From Streptomyces toxytricini (GTDB lineage: Bacteria > Actinomycetota > Actinomycetes > Streptomycetales > Streptomycetaceae): a DNA stretch of 64,000 bases. The DNA lies in NCBI RefSeq assembly GCF_014649915.1, contig NZ_BMTY01000002.1:223463-287462 (forward strand), read 5' to 3'. A program made the translations under genes and the position numbers. The notes below the pieces were generated by a model, which did not search any database, was not told the DNA's origin, and worked only from the letters and a program-made list of their open reading frames with translations. Below are positions 1 through 10,313 of the stretch, piece by piece; position 1 is the stretch's first letter, and each line of letters starts with the position of its first letter.

Positions 1-243
1 GAGCCGAACATGTCTGTCGGCCTGTACGCGCTCGATGCCGGCCAGAGCGACCCGCAGCAGCCGCACCGCCAGGACGAGGTGTACTTCGTGGTGAGCGGCC
101 GCGCCTCGATCACGGTCGGGGACGAGACGACGACGGTGGCCCGGGGCAGCGTCGTCTACGTGCCGGCCGGGGTCCCGCACAAGTTCCACCACATCAGCGA
201 GGACCTGAAGGTGCTGGTGGTGTTCTCCCCGCCGGAGGTGTGA
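1..243 (+). CDS. Cupin-domain protein (5' truncated by window edge)
   Basis: The frame is open from the first base (reading E-P-N before the first Met at 10), so the true start lies upstream and only the C-terminal part is present. The visible part is a single cupin beta-barrel: the conserved H-x-D-E-V-Y-F-V-V-S-G-R-A stretch is cupin motif 1, with His and Glu as likely metal ligands, and V-P-A-G-V-P-H-K-F-H is motif 2 with its His ligand. Small single-cupin proteins of this kind are often metal-dependent isomerases, dioxygenases or sugar-binding modules, and the substrate cannot be told from sequence. It ends at a TGA and is followed by a strong hairpin, so it is probably the last gene of its transcript. 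Confidence 0.8.
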   Translation, partial: EPNMSVGLYALDAGQSDPQQPHRQDEVYFVVSGRASITVGDETTTVARGSVVYVPAGVPHKFHHISEDLKVLVVFSPPEV

Positions 244-286
244 CCGCTCGGCACGGGGTCCGCCGAGGGGCCGGTTCCGGGTCGGG

Positions 287-326
287 CCCCGGAGTCCCCT
301 AAGGGCCGGATCAGGGGACTCCGGGG
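287..326 (+). terminator. Hairpin terminator after the cupin gene
   Basis: A perfect 14-bp inverted repeat (CCCCGGAGTCCCCT at 287-300 and its complement at 313-326) with a 12-nt loop lies 44 bp after the cupin stop. There is no T-tract, which is usual for Streptomyces terminators. Confidence 0.7.
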
Positions 327-442
327 GCTCGCGGGCCCCCGCCGGTGCCCGCGCCCTCCTAGCATCGAGTCAGGAAACACGACCGTACGACGACATGCGA
401 CGCGCACGCGCACACGCGGGCCGAAGAGGAAGAGGTCGAGCA

Positions 443-670
443 ATGGACGGCATCCGAGAGACGTTCGCCGGCATGCCCTGGTGGGTGAAGTGGGTTGCGA
501 TCCCCCTTCTGGTGCTGTTCGTCTTCGGCGGCGTCATCACGAGCATCCTCGGTGCCCTGATCGGGTTCGCCTTCAAGCTGCTGCTGTTCGTGGCGCTGGT
601 CGGCGGACTCGTCTTCCTGGTGAAGAAGTTCGGCGGGAGCAGCACGAAGTCCTCCTCGCGCGACTGGTAG
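443..670 (+). CDS. Small membrane protein, DUF5326-like
   Basis: A 75-residue protein with a polar N-terminus (M-D-G-I-R-E-T-F-A-G-M-P-W-W-V-K-W) followed by two adjoining hydrophobic segments at about residues 17-37 and 40-60 and a Ser/Lys-rich cytoplasmic-looking tail. It resembles the short DUF5326 proteins common in Streptomyces, whose function is unknown. I chose the ATG at 443 because an AGAGG/GAGGTCGAG-type ribosome binding site lies just upstream; a longer frame from 395 exists but lacks such a site and adds an Arg-rich extension that looks non-coding. It stands alone between two hairpins, so it is probably monocistronic. Confidence 0.75.
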   Translation: MDGIRETFAGMPWWVKWVAIPLLVLFVFGGVITSILGALIGFAFKLLLFVALVGGLVFLVKKFGGSSTKSSSRDW

Positions 671-690
671 CGACCGGCGGGGCCGCTCCT

Positions 691-712
691 GCGGACCGGG
701 TGCCGGGTCCGC
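691..712 (+). terminator. Possible weak terminator
   Basis: GCGGACC (691-697) pairs with GGTCCGC (706-712) over an 8-nt loop, 21 bp after the stop of the small membrane protein gene. The stem is short. The rest of the interval up to 943 holds nothing I can assign beyond the presumed ssgR promoter. Confidence 0.35.
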
Positions 713-943
713 CTCGGTTAACCCGAGTGGGGGAACGTGGGGCACGCGGAAGCTCACGGCGCGCGCGACGGTGGATAGAGTCGCGCCTGTGCCGCTCCTG
801 GGCGCGAACGCCGGAAGCACCGCTGTGACCTGCGGCTACGCCACTCATGACCCGAGCATGACCCCCAGAATCCGCGGCGTGCGGCGGGGGCGGCCCCCGC
901 AGGGCGGGCCGCCCTGTTCCGCCGCCAGGCCTGGGGGTGAGCT

Positions 944-1714
944 GTGTCTCCGGTTCACAATGCCGGTGTGTCCACGCTGATCGGTTCGGTGCAGCGGGCG
1001 CTGCGGCTGCTCGAAGCAGCGGGCTCCCACAGCGGGGGAGCCCCGGCGAAACAGCTCGCGCGTGAGGCCGGCCTGCCGCTGCCCACCGCGTACCACCTGC
1101 TGCGCACGCTCACCTACGAGGGATACCTGCGCCGCGAGGGCGGGGTGTTCGTCCTCGGGGACGCGGCCGGACGGCTGGCGGGCGGCGGGGTGCAGCAGAA
1201 ACGTCGCAGCATGATTCTCGACTCGCTCGCCCACTTCCGTGACGCGGTCGGCGCCCCGGTGTACTTCGCGGTTTTCCGGGACGGGGAGATCGAGGTGGTG
1301 GGCGTCTCGGACACGCCGTCCGACCCGGCGGTGGAGGAGTGGGCGGACTTCCGCGCCACGGGCCACGCCCACGCCATCGGCCAGTGCCTGCTCGCCCAGC
1401 TGGACGAGGAGACCCGCAGGGACTACTACGACCGGCACCCCGTCGAGGCCATCACCCCGTACACGGTGCGGGACCAGCGCGCGCTGGAGCAGCGCATCGC
1501 ATCGCTCGGCCGCATGCAGCCGGTGACGGAGCACCAGGAGTACGCGCTGGGCACGGTGTGCGCGGCCGTCCCGATCACGGCGGGGGACACCGCCGGGACC
1601 ATGGCGATTTCTCTCCCCTTGCACCAAGCGGACAAGTTGCCATGTGTAGTTGGACGACTACGGAGTGAAGTAGGCGCGCTGTTGAGCACCCTCTCGTTCT
1701 CTATCAGTATCTGA
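944..1714 (+). CDS. ssgR: SsgR, IclR-family activator of ssgA
   Basis: A 256-residue IclR-type regulator. The N-terminal winged helix-turn-helix covers about residues 8-65 (the S-V-Q-R-A-L-R-L-L-E start and L-P-L-P-T-A-Y-H-L-L-R-T-L recognition helix are typical), and the rest is the IclR effector-binding domain with the usual E-Y-A-L-G-T-V-C-A-A-V-P-I core. The start is the GTG at 944, preceded by TGGGGGTGAG. SsgR is known in Streptomyces as the IclR-like regulator encoded directly upstream of ssgA and needed for its expression. The adjacency here to an unmistakable SsgA, on the same strand 97 bp downstream, is what turns a generic IclR call into SsgR. It acts in the cytoplasm during sporulation-specific cell division. 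Confidence 0.9.
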   Translation: MSPVHNAGVSTLIGSVQRALRLLEAAGSHSGGAPAKQLAREAGLPLPTAYHLLRTLTYEGYLRREGGVFVLGDAAGRLAGGGVQQKRRSMILDSLAHFRDAVGAPVYFAVFRDGEIEVVGVSDTPSDPAVEEWADFRATGHAHAIGQCLLAQLDEETRRDYYDRHPVEAITPYTVRDQRALEQRIASLGRMQPVTEHQEYALGTVCAAVPITAGDTAGTMAISLPLHQADKLPCVVGRLRSEVGALLSTLSFSISI

Positions 1715-1811
1715 AAACTCACTCCTTGTGATCCGCGACTGCTTCCACCACCCTTGTCAAGAGGGTCTCGGGGGGTCATTCCTGGCCACTTCCACGACAG
1801 CGGGGTAGGCA

Positions 1812-2261
1812 ATGCGCGAATCGGTTCAGGCAGAGGTCATGATGAGCTTCCTCGTTTCCGAGGAGCTCTCGTTCCGGATCCCGGTGGAGCTCCGGTATGA
1901 CGCCGACGATCCGTATGCGGTGCGCCTGACCTTCCACCTTCCCGGGGATGCGCCGGTGACCTGGGCGTTCGGGCGGGAACTCCTCCTCGACGGCATCAAC
2001 GAGCCGTGCGGCGAGGGCGATGTGCACGTCGCCCCCACCTCCCCCGACGAGTTGTCGGACGTCCACATCCGGCTCCAGGTCGGCAGCGACCGGGCGCTGT
2101 TCCGGGCGGGCGCTGCACCGCTCGTCGCCTTCCTCGACCGTACCGACCGGATCGTTCCGCTCGGCCAGGAGCGCAGCCTCGGTGACTTCGAGGGAAGCCT
2201 GGACGAGGCCCTCGACCGGATCCTGTCCGAGGCACGGCAGAACGAGCAGAACGCGGGTTAG
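1812..2261 (+). CDS. ssgA: SsgA, sporulation-specific cell division activator
   Basis: A 149-residue SsgA-like protein. The core M-S-F-L-V-S-E-E-L-S-F-R-I-P-V-E-L-R-Y, the central F-H-L-P-G-D-A-P-V-T-W-A-F-G-R-E-L-L and F-L-D-R-T-D-R-I-V-P-L-G-Q-E are those of SsgA itself rather than SsgB or other paralogues. SsgA marks sites of peptidoglycan remodelling and, with SsgB, helps position FtsZ for septation of aerial hyphae. Two starts are plausible: the ATG at 1812 behind GGGGTAGGCA, and an internal ATG at 1842 behind AGAGG that gives the shorter MSFLVSEEL form. I keep the longer one, whose N-terminal M-R-E-S-V-Q-A-E-V I also recall from other streptomycetes. Expression is expected to depend on the upstream ssgR. 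Confidence 0.95.
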   Translation: MRESVQAEVMMSFLVSEELSFRIPVELRYDADDPYAVRLTFHLPGDAPVTWAFGRELLLDGINEPCGEGDVHVAPTSPDELSDVHIRLQVGSDRALFRAGAAPLVAFLDRTDRIVPLGQERSLGDFEGSLDEALDRILSEARQNEQNAG

Positions 2262-2287
2262 CGCCACAGCCCCGGCCGCGCCCCCAG

Positions 2288-2321
2288 GACCCGGCCCGCG
2301 GCTGCGGCTGCGGGCCGGGTC
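2288..2321. terminator. Bidirectional terminator between ssgA and the YibE/F gene
   Basis: A perfect 12-bp stem (GACCCGGCCCGC at 2288-2299 and its complement at 2310-2321) with a 10-nt loop sits between the two convergent genes and just overlaps the stop codon of the minus-strand gene. Confidence 0.75.
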
Positions 2322-3765
2322 AGCGCTTGCGCCGCCGCCCCCGTCCGCCGCGGGCCGCAGCGGGGGCACCGCCTGCGGCCGCGGGGCCGGGCCGGTCCGC
2401 GGAGACGACCAGCGCCGCCAGGGCCGTCGTCACCGGGACCGAGGCCACCAGGCCGATCGACCCCACCAGGGTCCGCACGATCTCCTCCGCGACGAGCTCG
2501 CTGTTGGCCACCGACCCCATGCTGCTGTTCGCGATCGAGAACAGCAGCAGCAGCGGCAGCGCCGCGCCCGCGTAGGCCAGGACCAGCGTGTTGACCACGG
2601 ACGCGATGTGGTCCCGCCCGATGCGGGTGGCCGCCCGGTAGACGGCCCGCGGCCCCATCGACGGGTCCGCCTGGTGGAGTTCCCACACCGCCGACGTCTG
2701 GGTGACCGTCACGTCGTCGAGGACGCCCAGCGATCCGATGATGACGCCCGCCAGCAGCAGGCCGCTCATGTCGATGTCCGGGTAGAGGCCGTGGATGAGC
2801 CCGGTGTTGTCGTCCGTGTTGCCGCTGAGGAACGCCCAGTCGATGAACACCGAACCCAGCAGTCCGATCAGCAGCAGGGACACCAGCGTGCCCAGGACCG
2901 CGACCGAGGTCCGGGCGGTCAGGCCGTGGCACATGTAGAGCGCGATCAGCATGATGGCGCTGGCCCCGATGACCGCCACGAGCAGCGGATTGGAGCCCTG
3001 CAGGATCGCCGGCAGGATGAACAGCGTCAGCACGGTGAAGCTGATGGCGAGCGAGATCAGCGCGAACAGCCCGCGCATACGGCCGACGAGGACCACGACC
3101 AGCGCGAAGAGGCCGGCGAGCAGGGCCAGCGGCAGCTTGCGGTTGACGTCGATGACCGAGTACTGGAGGTCGCGGGGCGCGTCGGGGGCGTACGCCACGA
3201 CGACCTCCTGCCCGTCGGCCAACTGGCGCGGTGCGCCCGGCTGGACGATCTCGAAGAAGGTCCGGCCCTTGTCGGGCCCGGTGCCGACCTCCACCGTGGC
3301 CTTCTTGCAGGATCCGTTCTGCCGGGCGACCGCTTCGCGGCCCGACGGGGTGGAGGTGTCGCCGGTGGGCGGCACCTGTGAGGCGTTCACGGATTTGCAG
3401 TCGACGGTCTCCAGCGCGACCACGCGCGCCTGCTCCGTCTGGCGGTCGAAGCCCACTCCGGAGCGCTCGTGCGCCGGAGCGCCGCCGGGCCACAGCACGG
3501 CCATGCCGACGAACACGGCCGTGGCGAACGGGATCAGCACCGCCGCGATGACCTTGCGCAGGTGCTTCGAGACGGGGGCCGCCGGCCCGTGCCCGTGGCT
3601 GTGCACGTGTCCGTGGCCTTGGGAGTGGCCTGGTTCGTGGGAGTGGCCGCGGCCCTTCGGCGCACGGCCGTCCGAGGGCGGGGGCTCGTGCGGGTCGGTG
3701 GGCTCGCCGGGGGGCATCGTCGAGGGCGTCACCGGCTGATCATCGCAAGAGATGAGGGGGCCCAC
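2320..3765 (-). CDS. YibE/F-family multipass membrane protein with His-rich N-terminus
   Basis: A 481-residue protein of the YibE/F family. After a Pro-rich N-terminus come eight or so strongly hydrophobic segments: one near residues 70-93, then a large extracytoplasmic region of about 120 residues containing two Cys and an S/T-rich stretch, then a dense run of membrane helices from about residue 215 to 445, and a basic Arg/Gly-rich tail. The family has no firmly established biochemical role; a transport function is often supposed. Residues 41-59 hold nine His in a G-H-S-H / H-G-H-V-H-S-H-G-H pattern, which looks like a metal-binding cytoplasmic segment. The start is uncertain: no good ribosome binding site precedes the GTG at 3765 or the in-frame GTG at 3735. 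It is divergent from thiC. Confidence 0.8.
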   Translation of the reverse strand: MGPLISCDDQPVTPSTMPPGEPTDPHEPPPSDGRAPKGRGHSHEPGHSQGHGHVHSHGHGPAAPVSKHLRKVIAAVLIPFATAVFVGMAVLWPGGAPAHERSGVGFDRQTEQARVVALETVDCKSVNASQVPPTGDTSTPSGREAVARQNGSCKKATVEVGTGPDKGRTFFEIVQPGAPRQLADGQEVVVAYAPDAPRDLQYSVIDVNRKLPLALLAGLFALVVVLVGRMRGLFALISLAISFTVLTLFILPAILQGSNPLLVAVIGASAIMLIALYMCHGLTARTSVAVLGTLVSLLLIGLLGSVFIDWAFLSGNTDDNTGLIHGLYPDIDMSGLLLAGVIIGSLGVLDDVTVTQTSAVWELHQADPSMGPRAVYRAATRIGRDHIASVVNTLVLAYAGAALPLLLLFSIANSSMGSVANSELVAEEIVRTLVGSIGLVASVPVTTALAALVVSADRPGPAAAGGAPAAARGGRGRRRKR

Positions 3766-3812
3766 TGTTCAGCACGCCACAGATGACGCTAGCGTGGGGG
3801 CACCTTTGCACA

Positions 3813-5729
<1,917 letters not shown>

Positions 5730-5745
5730 CCCCCTGGGGAGCGAC

Positions 5746-5789
5746 GGGGCGGACCCGCGACCCATGGGGGGAGCCGCGGGCCCGCCCCG
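5746..5789. terminator. Terminator between thiC and the glycosyltransferase gene
   Basis: GGGGCGGACCCGCG (5746-5759) pairs with CGCGGGCCCGCCCC (5776-5789) over a 16-nt loop, with one internal mismatch. It lies between convergent genes and can serve both. Confidence 0.7.
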
Positions 5790-5849
5790 CGCCGTCGTTC
5801 CCGGCGCGTACCCGGCTCCCGGCCGGTCGGCGGCCCGGAAGGGGGCCGC

Positions 5850-6986
5850 TCAGACTGCAGTCGGCTGCTGGGGCGATGTTTCACGTGAAACAGGGACGGC
5901 AGAGCCGCCGCCCGCCAGGGCGAAGGCGCGGTTCGCCTCGGTCTGCCGTCGGTAGGCCTCCGGCAGGTCGGGAAGTGCCAGCAGGCGGTCGCAGGCGCGC
6001 AGGGAGGCGTCCATGTCCCCGACCCAGTACGCCGTGATGGAGTGCTCGAAGAGCAGCCCCCACCGGTATACCCAGGGGTGCACGAACAGCAGGTCCGGCG
6101 GGGCCGGCCGGTCCAGGACCGCCGTGGTGACCGCGTGCGCGGCGTGGTGGCGGCCCTGCACCCGCAGCCGCGAGGCGAGTTCGTAGCAGGCCTCCAACCG
6201 GGTCGGCCGGGTTTCCCAGGCCCGGACCAGGGCGTCCATCGCACCGGGCCAGTCGCCGGACTCGGCCCGCAGGACGCCGGACTGGAGCAGGGCGTAGTAG
6301 ACCTCCTCTTCCCAGCCGCCCATGGCGGCGCGCTGCTCGTAGAGCCGGATGGCCTCGGCGGTCTTGCCCATGTCCCGCATCGTCTGGGCGAGGTAGAAGA
6401 CCGTCCGCGTGTTGGAGGGGTCCCGCTCCAGCTCGGCCCCGAGCAGCCGGGCGTCCCGCTCGAACTTGTCGTGGCGCGAGCCGCCGTCCGCGTGGTCCAC
6501 GATGGAGAGTGCGTCCAGGTTCTCCTGCACGCCGGGGCGGTCCTCGTACTCGCCGGGGCGGTCGCAGGTCAGGTACTCGTGGGTGGCGCCCTCGTAGCGC
6601 CACGGCAGGTCGCCGCGGACCAGCCGTTTGATCCGGTACTCCGTCGGGCCCTCGTGGCGCAGCATGTACGACTGCGCCGTGAGCTCGGGCAGCGGGCCGT
6701 TGCGCCGCAGGACGAGGTCGGCGTCGAGGAGCAGGAGGTAGTCGGCCTTGCCGCGGGCGTGCGCGATGTTGAGGCTGCGGTTGTGGCCGAAGTCGGTCCA
6801 GGGCTCCTCGTGCAGCTCACCCGGGATGCCGTGCAGCGCCTTCCGGATGAGGTCCTGGGTGCCGTCCGTCGACCCGGTGTCGGAGATCACCCAGGTGTCG
6901 ATGAGGTCCCGCACGGAGTCCAGGCAGCGCTCGATGACGGCGGACTCGTTCTTCACGATCATGCAGAGGCAGATGGTCGGCTTCAC
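5850..6986 (-). CDS. Family 2 glycosyltransferase with TPR-like C-terminus
   Basis: 378 residues from the GTG at 6986 (V-K-P-T-I-C-L-C-M-I-V-K-N-E). The first ~220 residues are a GT-A glycosyltransferase 2 domain: M-I-V-K-N-E at the nucleotide-binding start, S-D-T-G-S-T-D-G-T, and the L-L-L-D-A-D-L metal-binding DxD-type motif. The C-terminal half is helical with repeats of the F-Y-L-A-Q-T-M-R-D-M-G-K-T-A-E-A-I-R type, resembling TPR units, as in SunS-like or other GT2-TPR proteins. The acceptor is unknown. I preferred 6986 over an in-frame start 159 bp upstream because that extension is low-complexity and lacks family similarity. The last dozen codons contain a parS site read as V-S-R-E-T. 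Confidence 0.8.
   Translation of the reverse strand: MKPTICLCMIVKNESAVIERCLDSVRDLIDTWVISDTGSTDGTQDLIRKALHGIPGELHEEPWTDFGHNRSLNIAHARGKADYLLLLDADLVLRRNGPLPELTAQSYMLRHEGPTEYRIKRLVRGDLPWRYEGATHEYLTCDRPGEYEDRPGVQENLDALSIVDHADGGSRHDKFERDARLLGAELERDPSNTRTVFYLAQTMRDMGKTAEAIRLYEQRAAMGGWEEEVYYALLQSGVLRAESGDWPGAMDALVRAWETRPTRLEACYELASRLRVQGRHHAAHAVTTAVLDRPAPPDLLFVHPWVYRWGLLFEHSITAYWVGDMDASLRACDRLLALPDLPEAYRRQTEANRAFALAGGGSAVPVSRETSPQQPTAV
5878..5891. other. parS site 1 (ParB-binding centromere element)
   Basis: Exact GTTTCACGTGAAAC, embedded in a 16-bp perfect palindrome (T and A flanks). It lies in the last codons of the glycosyltransferase gene. This 14-mer is the established ParB-binding consensus of Streptomyces, concentrated around oriC. 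Confidence 0.93.
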
Positions 6987-7222
6987 GGCCGCCGACCCTA
7001 GGGACGCGGCACTGCTTCCAGCGGGCGGCACGCCGGACGGCGGCCCCGCGCGGCTGCCGTACGCACGGCCAAGTGGCCCTTTGTGCTCGTCCGTTTTAAT
7101 GACCGGCGGGCGAGCCGGGCTGCGGTGGCGGGCGGGCCTGCACACAGTTGCTCCTCGCGGAGTCCGCGTTCGTGTACGGGCTTCGGGAAGGCATTCGATC
7201 CCGTGTGCAGGAGGAGCGCTAC

Positions 7223-8020
7223 ATGAGTTCTGAGGACAGGACCCGAGCTTCGCTGGGGCCGCTGCCCCGCCGGGCGGGCTGGCTGGCCGGCGGCACCTTC
7301 GCCTCCCTGGCGCTGGTCATGGGTGCGGCGGTCGCCGCCCCCTCCGCCGTGGGGGCGCCGCTGCCCGCCGGTGCGCTGGTGTCGGACACCGGCGAGCACT
7401 GCGACCTGGCGGCGGCGAACAAGGCAACGGACCCGCCGGCGGTCTCCGCCCAGCCCGCGGGCGGCGACAAGTGCAAGGTCGGCCCCACCGGTCCGCGCGG
7501 TCCCAAGGGCAAGACGGGCGCCACCGGCCCGACGGGCCCGACCGGTCCGACGGGCCCCGCAGGCACCGGTGCGACGGGCCCGACGGGCGCCACCGGGCCC
7601 CAGGGCGCCAGCGGCCAGTGCTTCGACGTGGACGCCGTCCGGCCCGCGGCGGCCCGCGAGGTCAAGGCGGTGCTCTCCGACACCGTCACCTACGCGGGCA
7701 TCCGGGACCTTACGCCTGCCCCCACCCCGTGGCGCTGGTACGACCTGACGGACACCGGCGAGACGTACCCGACGGATGCCTGCGCCGTGTCGGTCTCCTC
7801 CCAGGCCAACATCGTCAACATCGAGGTGCTGACCACCGGCGGGGAGATCTACGAGACGAGCTGCACCATCAACCCCGGCACACCGGACGCCCTCACCTGC
7901 AACGAGGTGTGGACGCCGGCGAACCCGCAGCCGGCCGCCGGGGCCAACGGCCTCGCCCGGTTCGCGAACAAGTCGCTCTCTCAGGAGGACATGAACCTCC
8001 TTCCGGCAGACGTGAACTAG
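7223..8020 (+). CDS. Secreted collagen-like triple-helix protein
   Basis: 265 residues from the ATG at 7223, which has a strong GGAGGA ribosome binding site 7 bases upstream. An [19 protein letters not shown] hydrophobic stretch at residues 16-38, ending A-P-S-A-V-G-A, is a probable signal peptide, so the protein is exported. Residues 87-131 form an uninterrupted run of about fifteen Gly-X-Y collagen triplets rich in Gly-Pro-Thr and Gly-Ala-Thr, with one short G-T break near residue 114. The remaining ~130 residues are a globular domain with Cys residues (C133, C-A-V, S-C-T, T-C-N) but no family I recognise. No cell-wall sorting motif is visible. The substrate or role is unknown; collagen-like bacterial proteins usually form surface or matrix fibres. 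Confidence 0.8.
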   Translation: MSSEDRTRASLGPLPRRAGWLAGGTFASLALVMGAAVAAPSAVGAPLPAGALVSDTGEHCDLAAANKATDPPAVSAQPAGGDKCKVGPTGPRGPKGKTGATGPTGPTGPTGPAGTGATGPTGATGPQGASGQCFDVDAVRPAAAREVKAVLSDTVTYAGIRDLTPAPTPWRWYDLTDTGETYPTDACAVSVSSQANIVNIEVLTTGGEIYETSCTINPGTPDALTCNEVWTPANPQPAAGANGLARFANKSLSQEDMNLLPADVN

Positions 8021-8031
8021 CGCGATGCGCA

Positions 8032-8055
8032 GGCCGCTCCGTCGTCAGAGCGGCC
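8032..8055. terminator. Hairpin terminator
   Basis: GGCCGCTC (8032-8039) pairs with GAGCGGCC (8048-8055), loop 8 nt, between the convergent collagen-like and membrane-protein genes. It overlaps the end of the minus-strand coding region. Confidence 0.6.
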
Positions 8056-8869
8056 CGCGGCTCGCGCTGCCGAACCCCGGGCTGCCGAACTCCGGGCCGC
8101 TGAAGTCCGGAGCGGTGTAGCCGGGCCGGGCCCCCTGCGAAGGGTTCCGCGGACTGCTGAAGTCGGGCCGGGTGTATCCCAGATCGGGAATGCGCCCGGC
8201 CTTCGGCGCGCCGGGCGCGCCGTGCTCCGGCCCCGCTCCCGGAGCGGCCAGAGCGTCCCGCAGGAACGGCAGGATGCCCCGCTCCAGCAGCGCCTGCCGC
8301 CAGGCCTCGCGGGCCAGGGAGACCTCGTCGGGCGCGGCCCGGTCCTCAGCCCCGGCCACGACCTCCGTCGCCCGGTTCCGCAGGGCCGTCACCAGCAGCC
8401 CCACGACCGCGCCGAGCAGGGTGACCGCCGTAAGAGCCCCGAAGAACCACCCCGCCGTCAGCAGGGTGTCCGCGAAGGCCGGTTCGGGCTCGACCGCCTT
8501 CAGGACGTAGCCGACCAACAGGAAGATCATCATGGCGGCGGCCGCGAGGACCGGCGCGAGGACCGCGACGACGGCGCTGAGCCCGGCGCCGCTCTCCTCC
8601 GGGACGCCCCCGGGCCCTCCCGACCGCGGCGTCGAGCGGATCTTAGCGCGCCGTGCACCGCGTACCTGCACGAAGCGGTCGTACTCGACGGCCGCCGCGG
8701 CCGTCAGCAGGGCGCTGGCCCCGACCGCCATGGCCCGCAGCTGTTCGGTGCTCAGCCGCTCGCCGAGCGCGGCGAGCTCGGGCCGCTCGTGTGCGGTGCG
8801 CAGCGCCTCGTCGAGGAGCCGGTCGAATTCGGGGCGGTCCTCGGCCAGCAGGTGCGGAGCGCTGTTCAT
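8045..8869 (-). CDS. Membrane protein of unknown function
   Basis: 274 residues from the ATG at 8869; a second ATG six bases upstream is possible, but the GGGGG that could serve as ribosome binding site sits against it and fits 8869 better. The N-terminal ~80 residues are helical and acidic (L-L-A-E-D-R-P-E-F-D-R-L-L). Two long transmembrane segments follow at about residues 105-130 and 145-170, then an amphipathic region. The C-terminal tail from about residue 220 is disordered and contains near-repeats such as Y-T-R-P-D-F-S-S-P and Y-T-A-P-D-F-S-G-P. I do not recognise a family. The gene is downstream of the metallophosphoesterase gene with a 158-bp gap in which I see nothing else. Confidence 0.65.
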   Translation of the reverse strand: MNSAPHLLAEDRPEFDRLLDEALRTAHERPELAALGERLSTEQLRAMAVGASALLTAAAAVEYDRFVQVRGARRAKIRSTPRSGGPGGVPEESGAGLSAVVAVLAPVLAAAAMMIFLLVGYVLKAVEPEPAFADTLLTAGWFFGALTAVTLLGAVVGLLVTALRNRATEVVAGAEDRAAPDEVSLAREAWRQALLERGILPFLRDALAAPGAGPEHGAPGAPKAGRIPDLGYTRPDFSSPRNPSQGARPGYTAPDFSGPEFGSPGFGSASRGPL

Positions 8870-9027
8870 GTGCATCCCCCGATGCTCCGTGGCGGCCGGT
8901 TTCCCCGCGTGAATTTTCGGGGCGGCCGGCTCAACGGAGGAGAGTTTGCTACGGATAGAGCGATGGTAGAGGGCCCATGCCGCGCCGTGACAGGGGGTTT
9001 CGCGAATTGTCCCGCTCGTGACAAGCG

Positions 9028-10245
9028 TCAGTCGGCGAGCGGGAGTTGCTGCACCAGGAGCTTGCCGGCCATGGTGACGCCGCCGTCCATCGCGATGGCG
9101 AGCCCGTCCGCGTACACGTGGGGGCCGTGCACCTCGGGCCCGCGGGAGTCGTCGCCGTCCTCGGTGCCCACCTCGCCGAGCAGGTACGGGATGGGGCTGT
9201 GGCCGTGCACGATGCGGCTGCCGCCGTAGGTGGCGAGGAGCTCGCGGACCGCCTGGGGGCCCGTCTCCTCGTCGCGGAAGGCGAACCGCTTGGTGAACTT
9301 GCGGAACAGGTCCCAGGTGATGTCGGCGTCGTTGCGGTTGAGCAGCTCGTGGATGGTGTCGTTGACGTCCTCGACGGAGTCGCCGTAGTCGAGGTAGGCG
9401 GTCGTGTCCGAGTGCAGCAGCAGGTGGCCGTCCTCGAGGACGGCGGCGTCCAGCCGCGACATCCACTGCAGGTGGACGTCCTCCAGGCGCTCCATGTCGG
9501 TGCGCTGGCCGCCGTTGAGCAGCCAGGCCGCCTGGAACGTCGCGGTGCCGGCGCCCGAGGCGACAGGGGTGTCGCCGAACCGCTTGGCGCCGATGAGCAG
9601 CAGCTCGTGGTTGCCCATGAGGGCCTTGCAGTAGCCGCCGGCGGCGGCGGCCTCGGCGGAGAGCCGCATGACCAGGTCGATCACGCCGATGCCGTCGGGC
9701 CCGCGGTCGGTGAAGTCGCCGAGGAACCACAGGCGGGCGTTGCCCGCGGACCAGCGCCGGTCGGCGTCGATCAGGCCCTGCGCCTGCAGCTCGGCGACGA
9801 GCTCGTCGAGGTAGCCGTGGACGTCGCCGACGACGTAGAGCGGCCCCGGCCCGGTCGGGGAGTCCTGGGGGACGTACTGGACCTGGACGGTGTCACCCGG
9901 GCCGCCGACGGCCGCGCGGGTGATGACCGGCAGGTCGCGCTGGGTGGGCGTGTAGTCGGCGTGGCCGCTGCCCTGCGCGGGCGCCCCGCCGGCCGGCGGC
10001 TGCGCCGGGACCGGCGGTACGGCCGGAGCCGGCGGCGGTACGGGGGCGGGCGCCGGGGGCGCGGGCGGGGGCGGTGCGGAACCCGGCGCGGGCTCGCCGT
10101 AGTAGGCGGGGTACTCGCCGTAGACGGGTGCCTCCTCGGGACGTCCCGCGGGCGCGCCGTACGGATGGGACTCGTCGACCGGCACCCGGAAGTCCCGCAG
10201 CGTCTCCGTCCGCATCGCGGGTCCCTGACCGGCCCCCTGAGTCAT
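9028..10245 (-). CDS. Calcineurin-like metallophosphoesterase
   Basis: 405 residues from the ATG at 10245, which follows a GGAGGGG ribosome binding site. The first ~110 residues are Pro/Ala-rich low complexity and probably disordered. The rest is a PPP-type metallophosphoesterase: G-D-V-H-G, G-D-F-T-D-R-G, G-N-H-E, and the later H-S-D and V-H-G-H-S-P blocks give all the His/Asp/Asn ligands of a dinuclear metal centre. The spacing resembles Ser/Thr phosphatases and bis(5'-nucleosyl)-tetraphosphatases rather than nucleases. The substrate is not determinable here. The protein has no signal peptide and should be cytoplasmic. It lies downstream of the LacI-family gene on the same strand with a 230-bp gap. 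Confidence 0.82.
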   Translation of the reverse strand: MTQGAGQGPAMRTETLRDFRVPVDESHPYGAPAGRPEEAPVYGEYPAYYGEPAPGSAPPPPAPPAPAPVPPPAPAVPPVPAQPPAGGAPAQGSGHADYTPTQRDLPVITRAAVGGPGDTVQVQYVPQDSPTGPGPLYVVGDVHGYLDELVAELQAQGLIDADRRWSAGNARLWFLGDFTDRGPDGIGVIDLVMRLSAEAAAAGGYCKALMGNHELLLIGAKRFGDTPVASGAGTATFQAAWLLNGGQRTDMERLEDVHLQWMSRLDAAVLEDGHLLLHSDTTAYLDYGDSVEDVNDTIHELLNRNDADITWDLFRKFTKRFAFRDEETGPQAVRELLATYGGSRIVHGHSPIPYLLGEVGTEDGDDSRGPEVHGPHVYADGLAIAMDGGVTMAGKLLVQQLPLAD

Positions 10246-10281
10246 CGACCCCTCCACCACCGTCGCGCTGCCGTACACCTG

Positions 10282-10313
10282 CGGATCCCCCTGGCCTCCG
10301 GTCGGAGGATCCG
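10282..10313 (-). terminator. Possible hairpin downstream of the LacI gene
   Basis: CCTCCG-GT-CGGAGG (10295-10308) is flanked by CGGAT (10282-10286) and ATCCG (10309-10313), which can extend the stem around a bulge. It could end the LacI-family transcript before the metallophosphoesterase gene. Confidence 0.35.
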
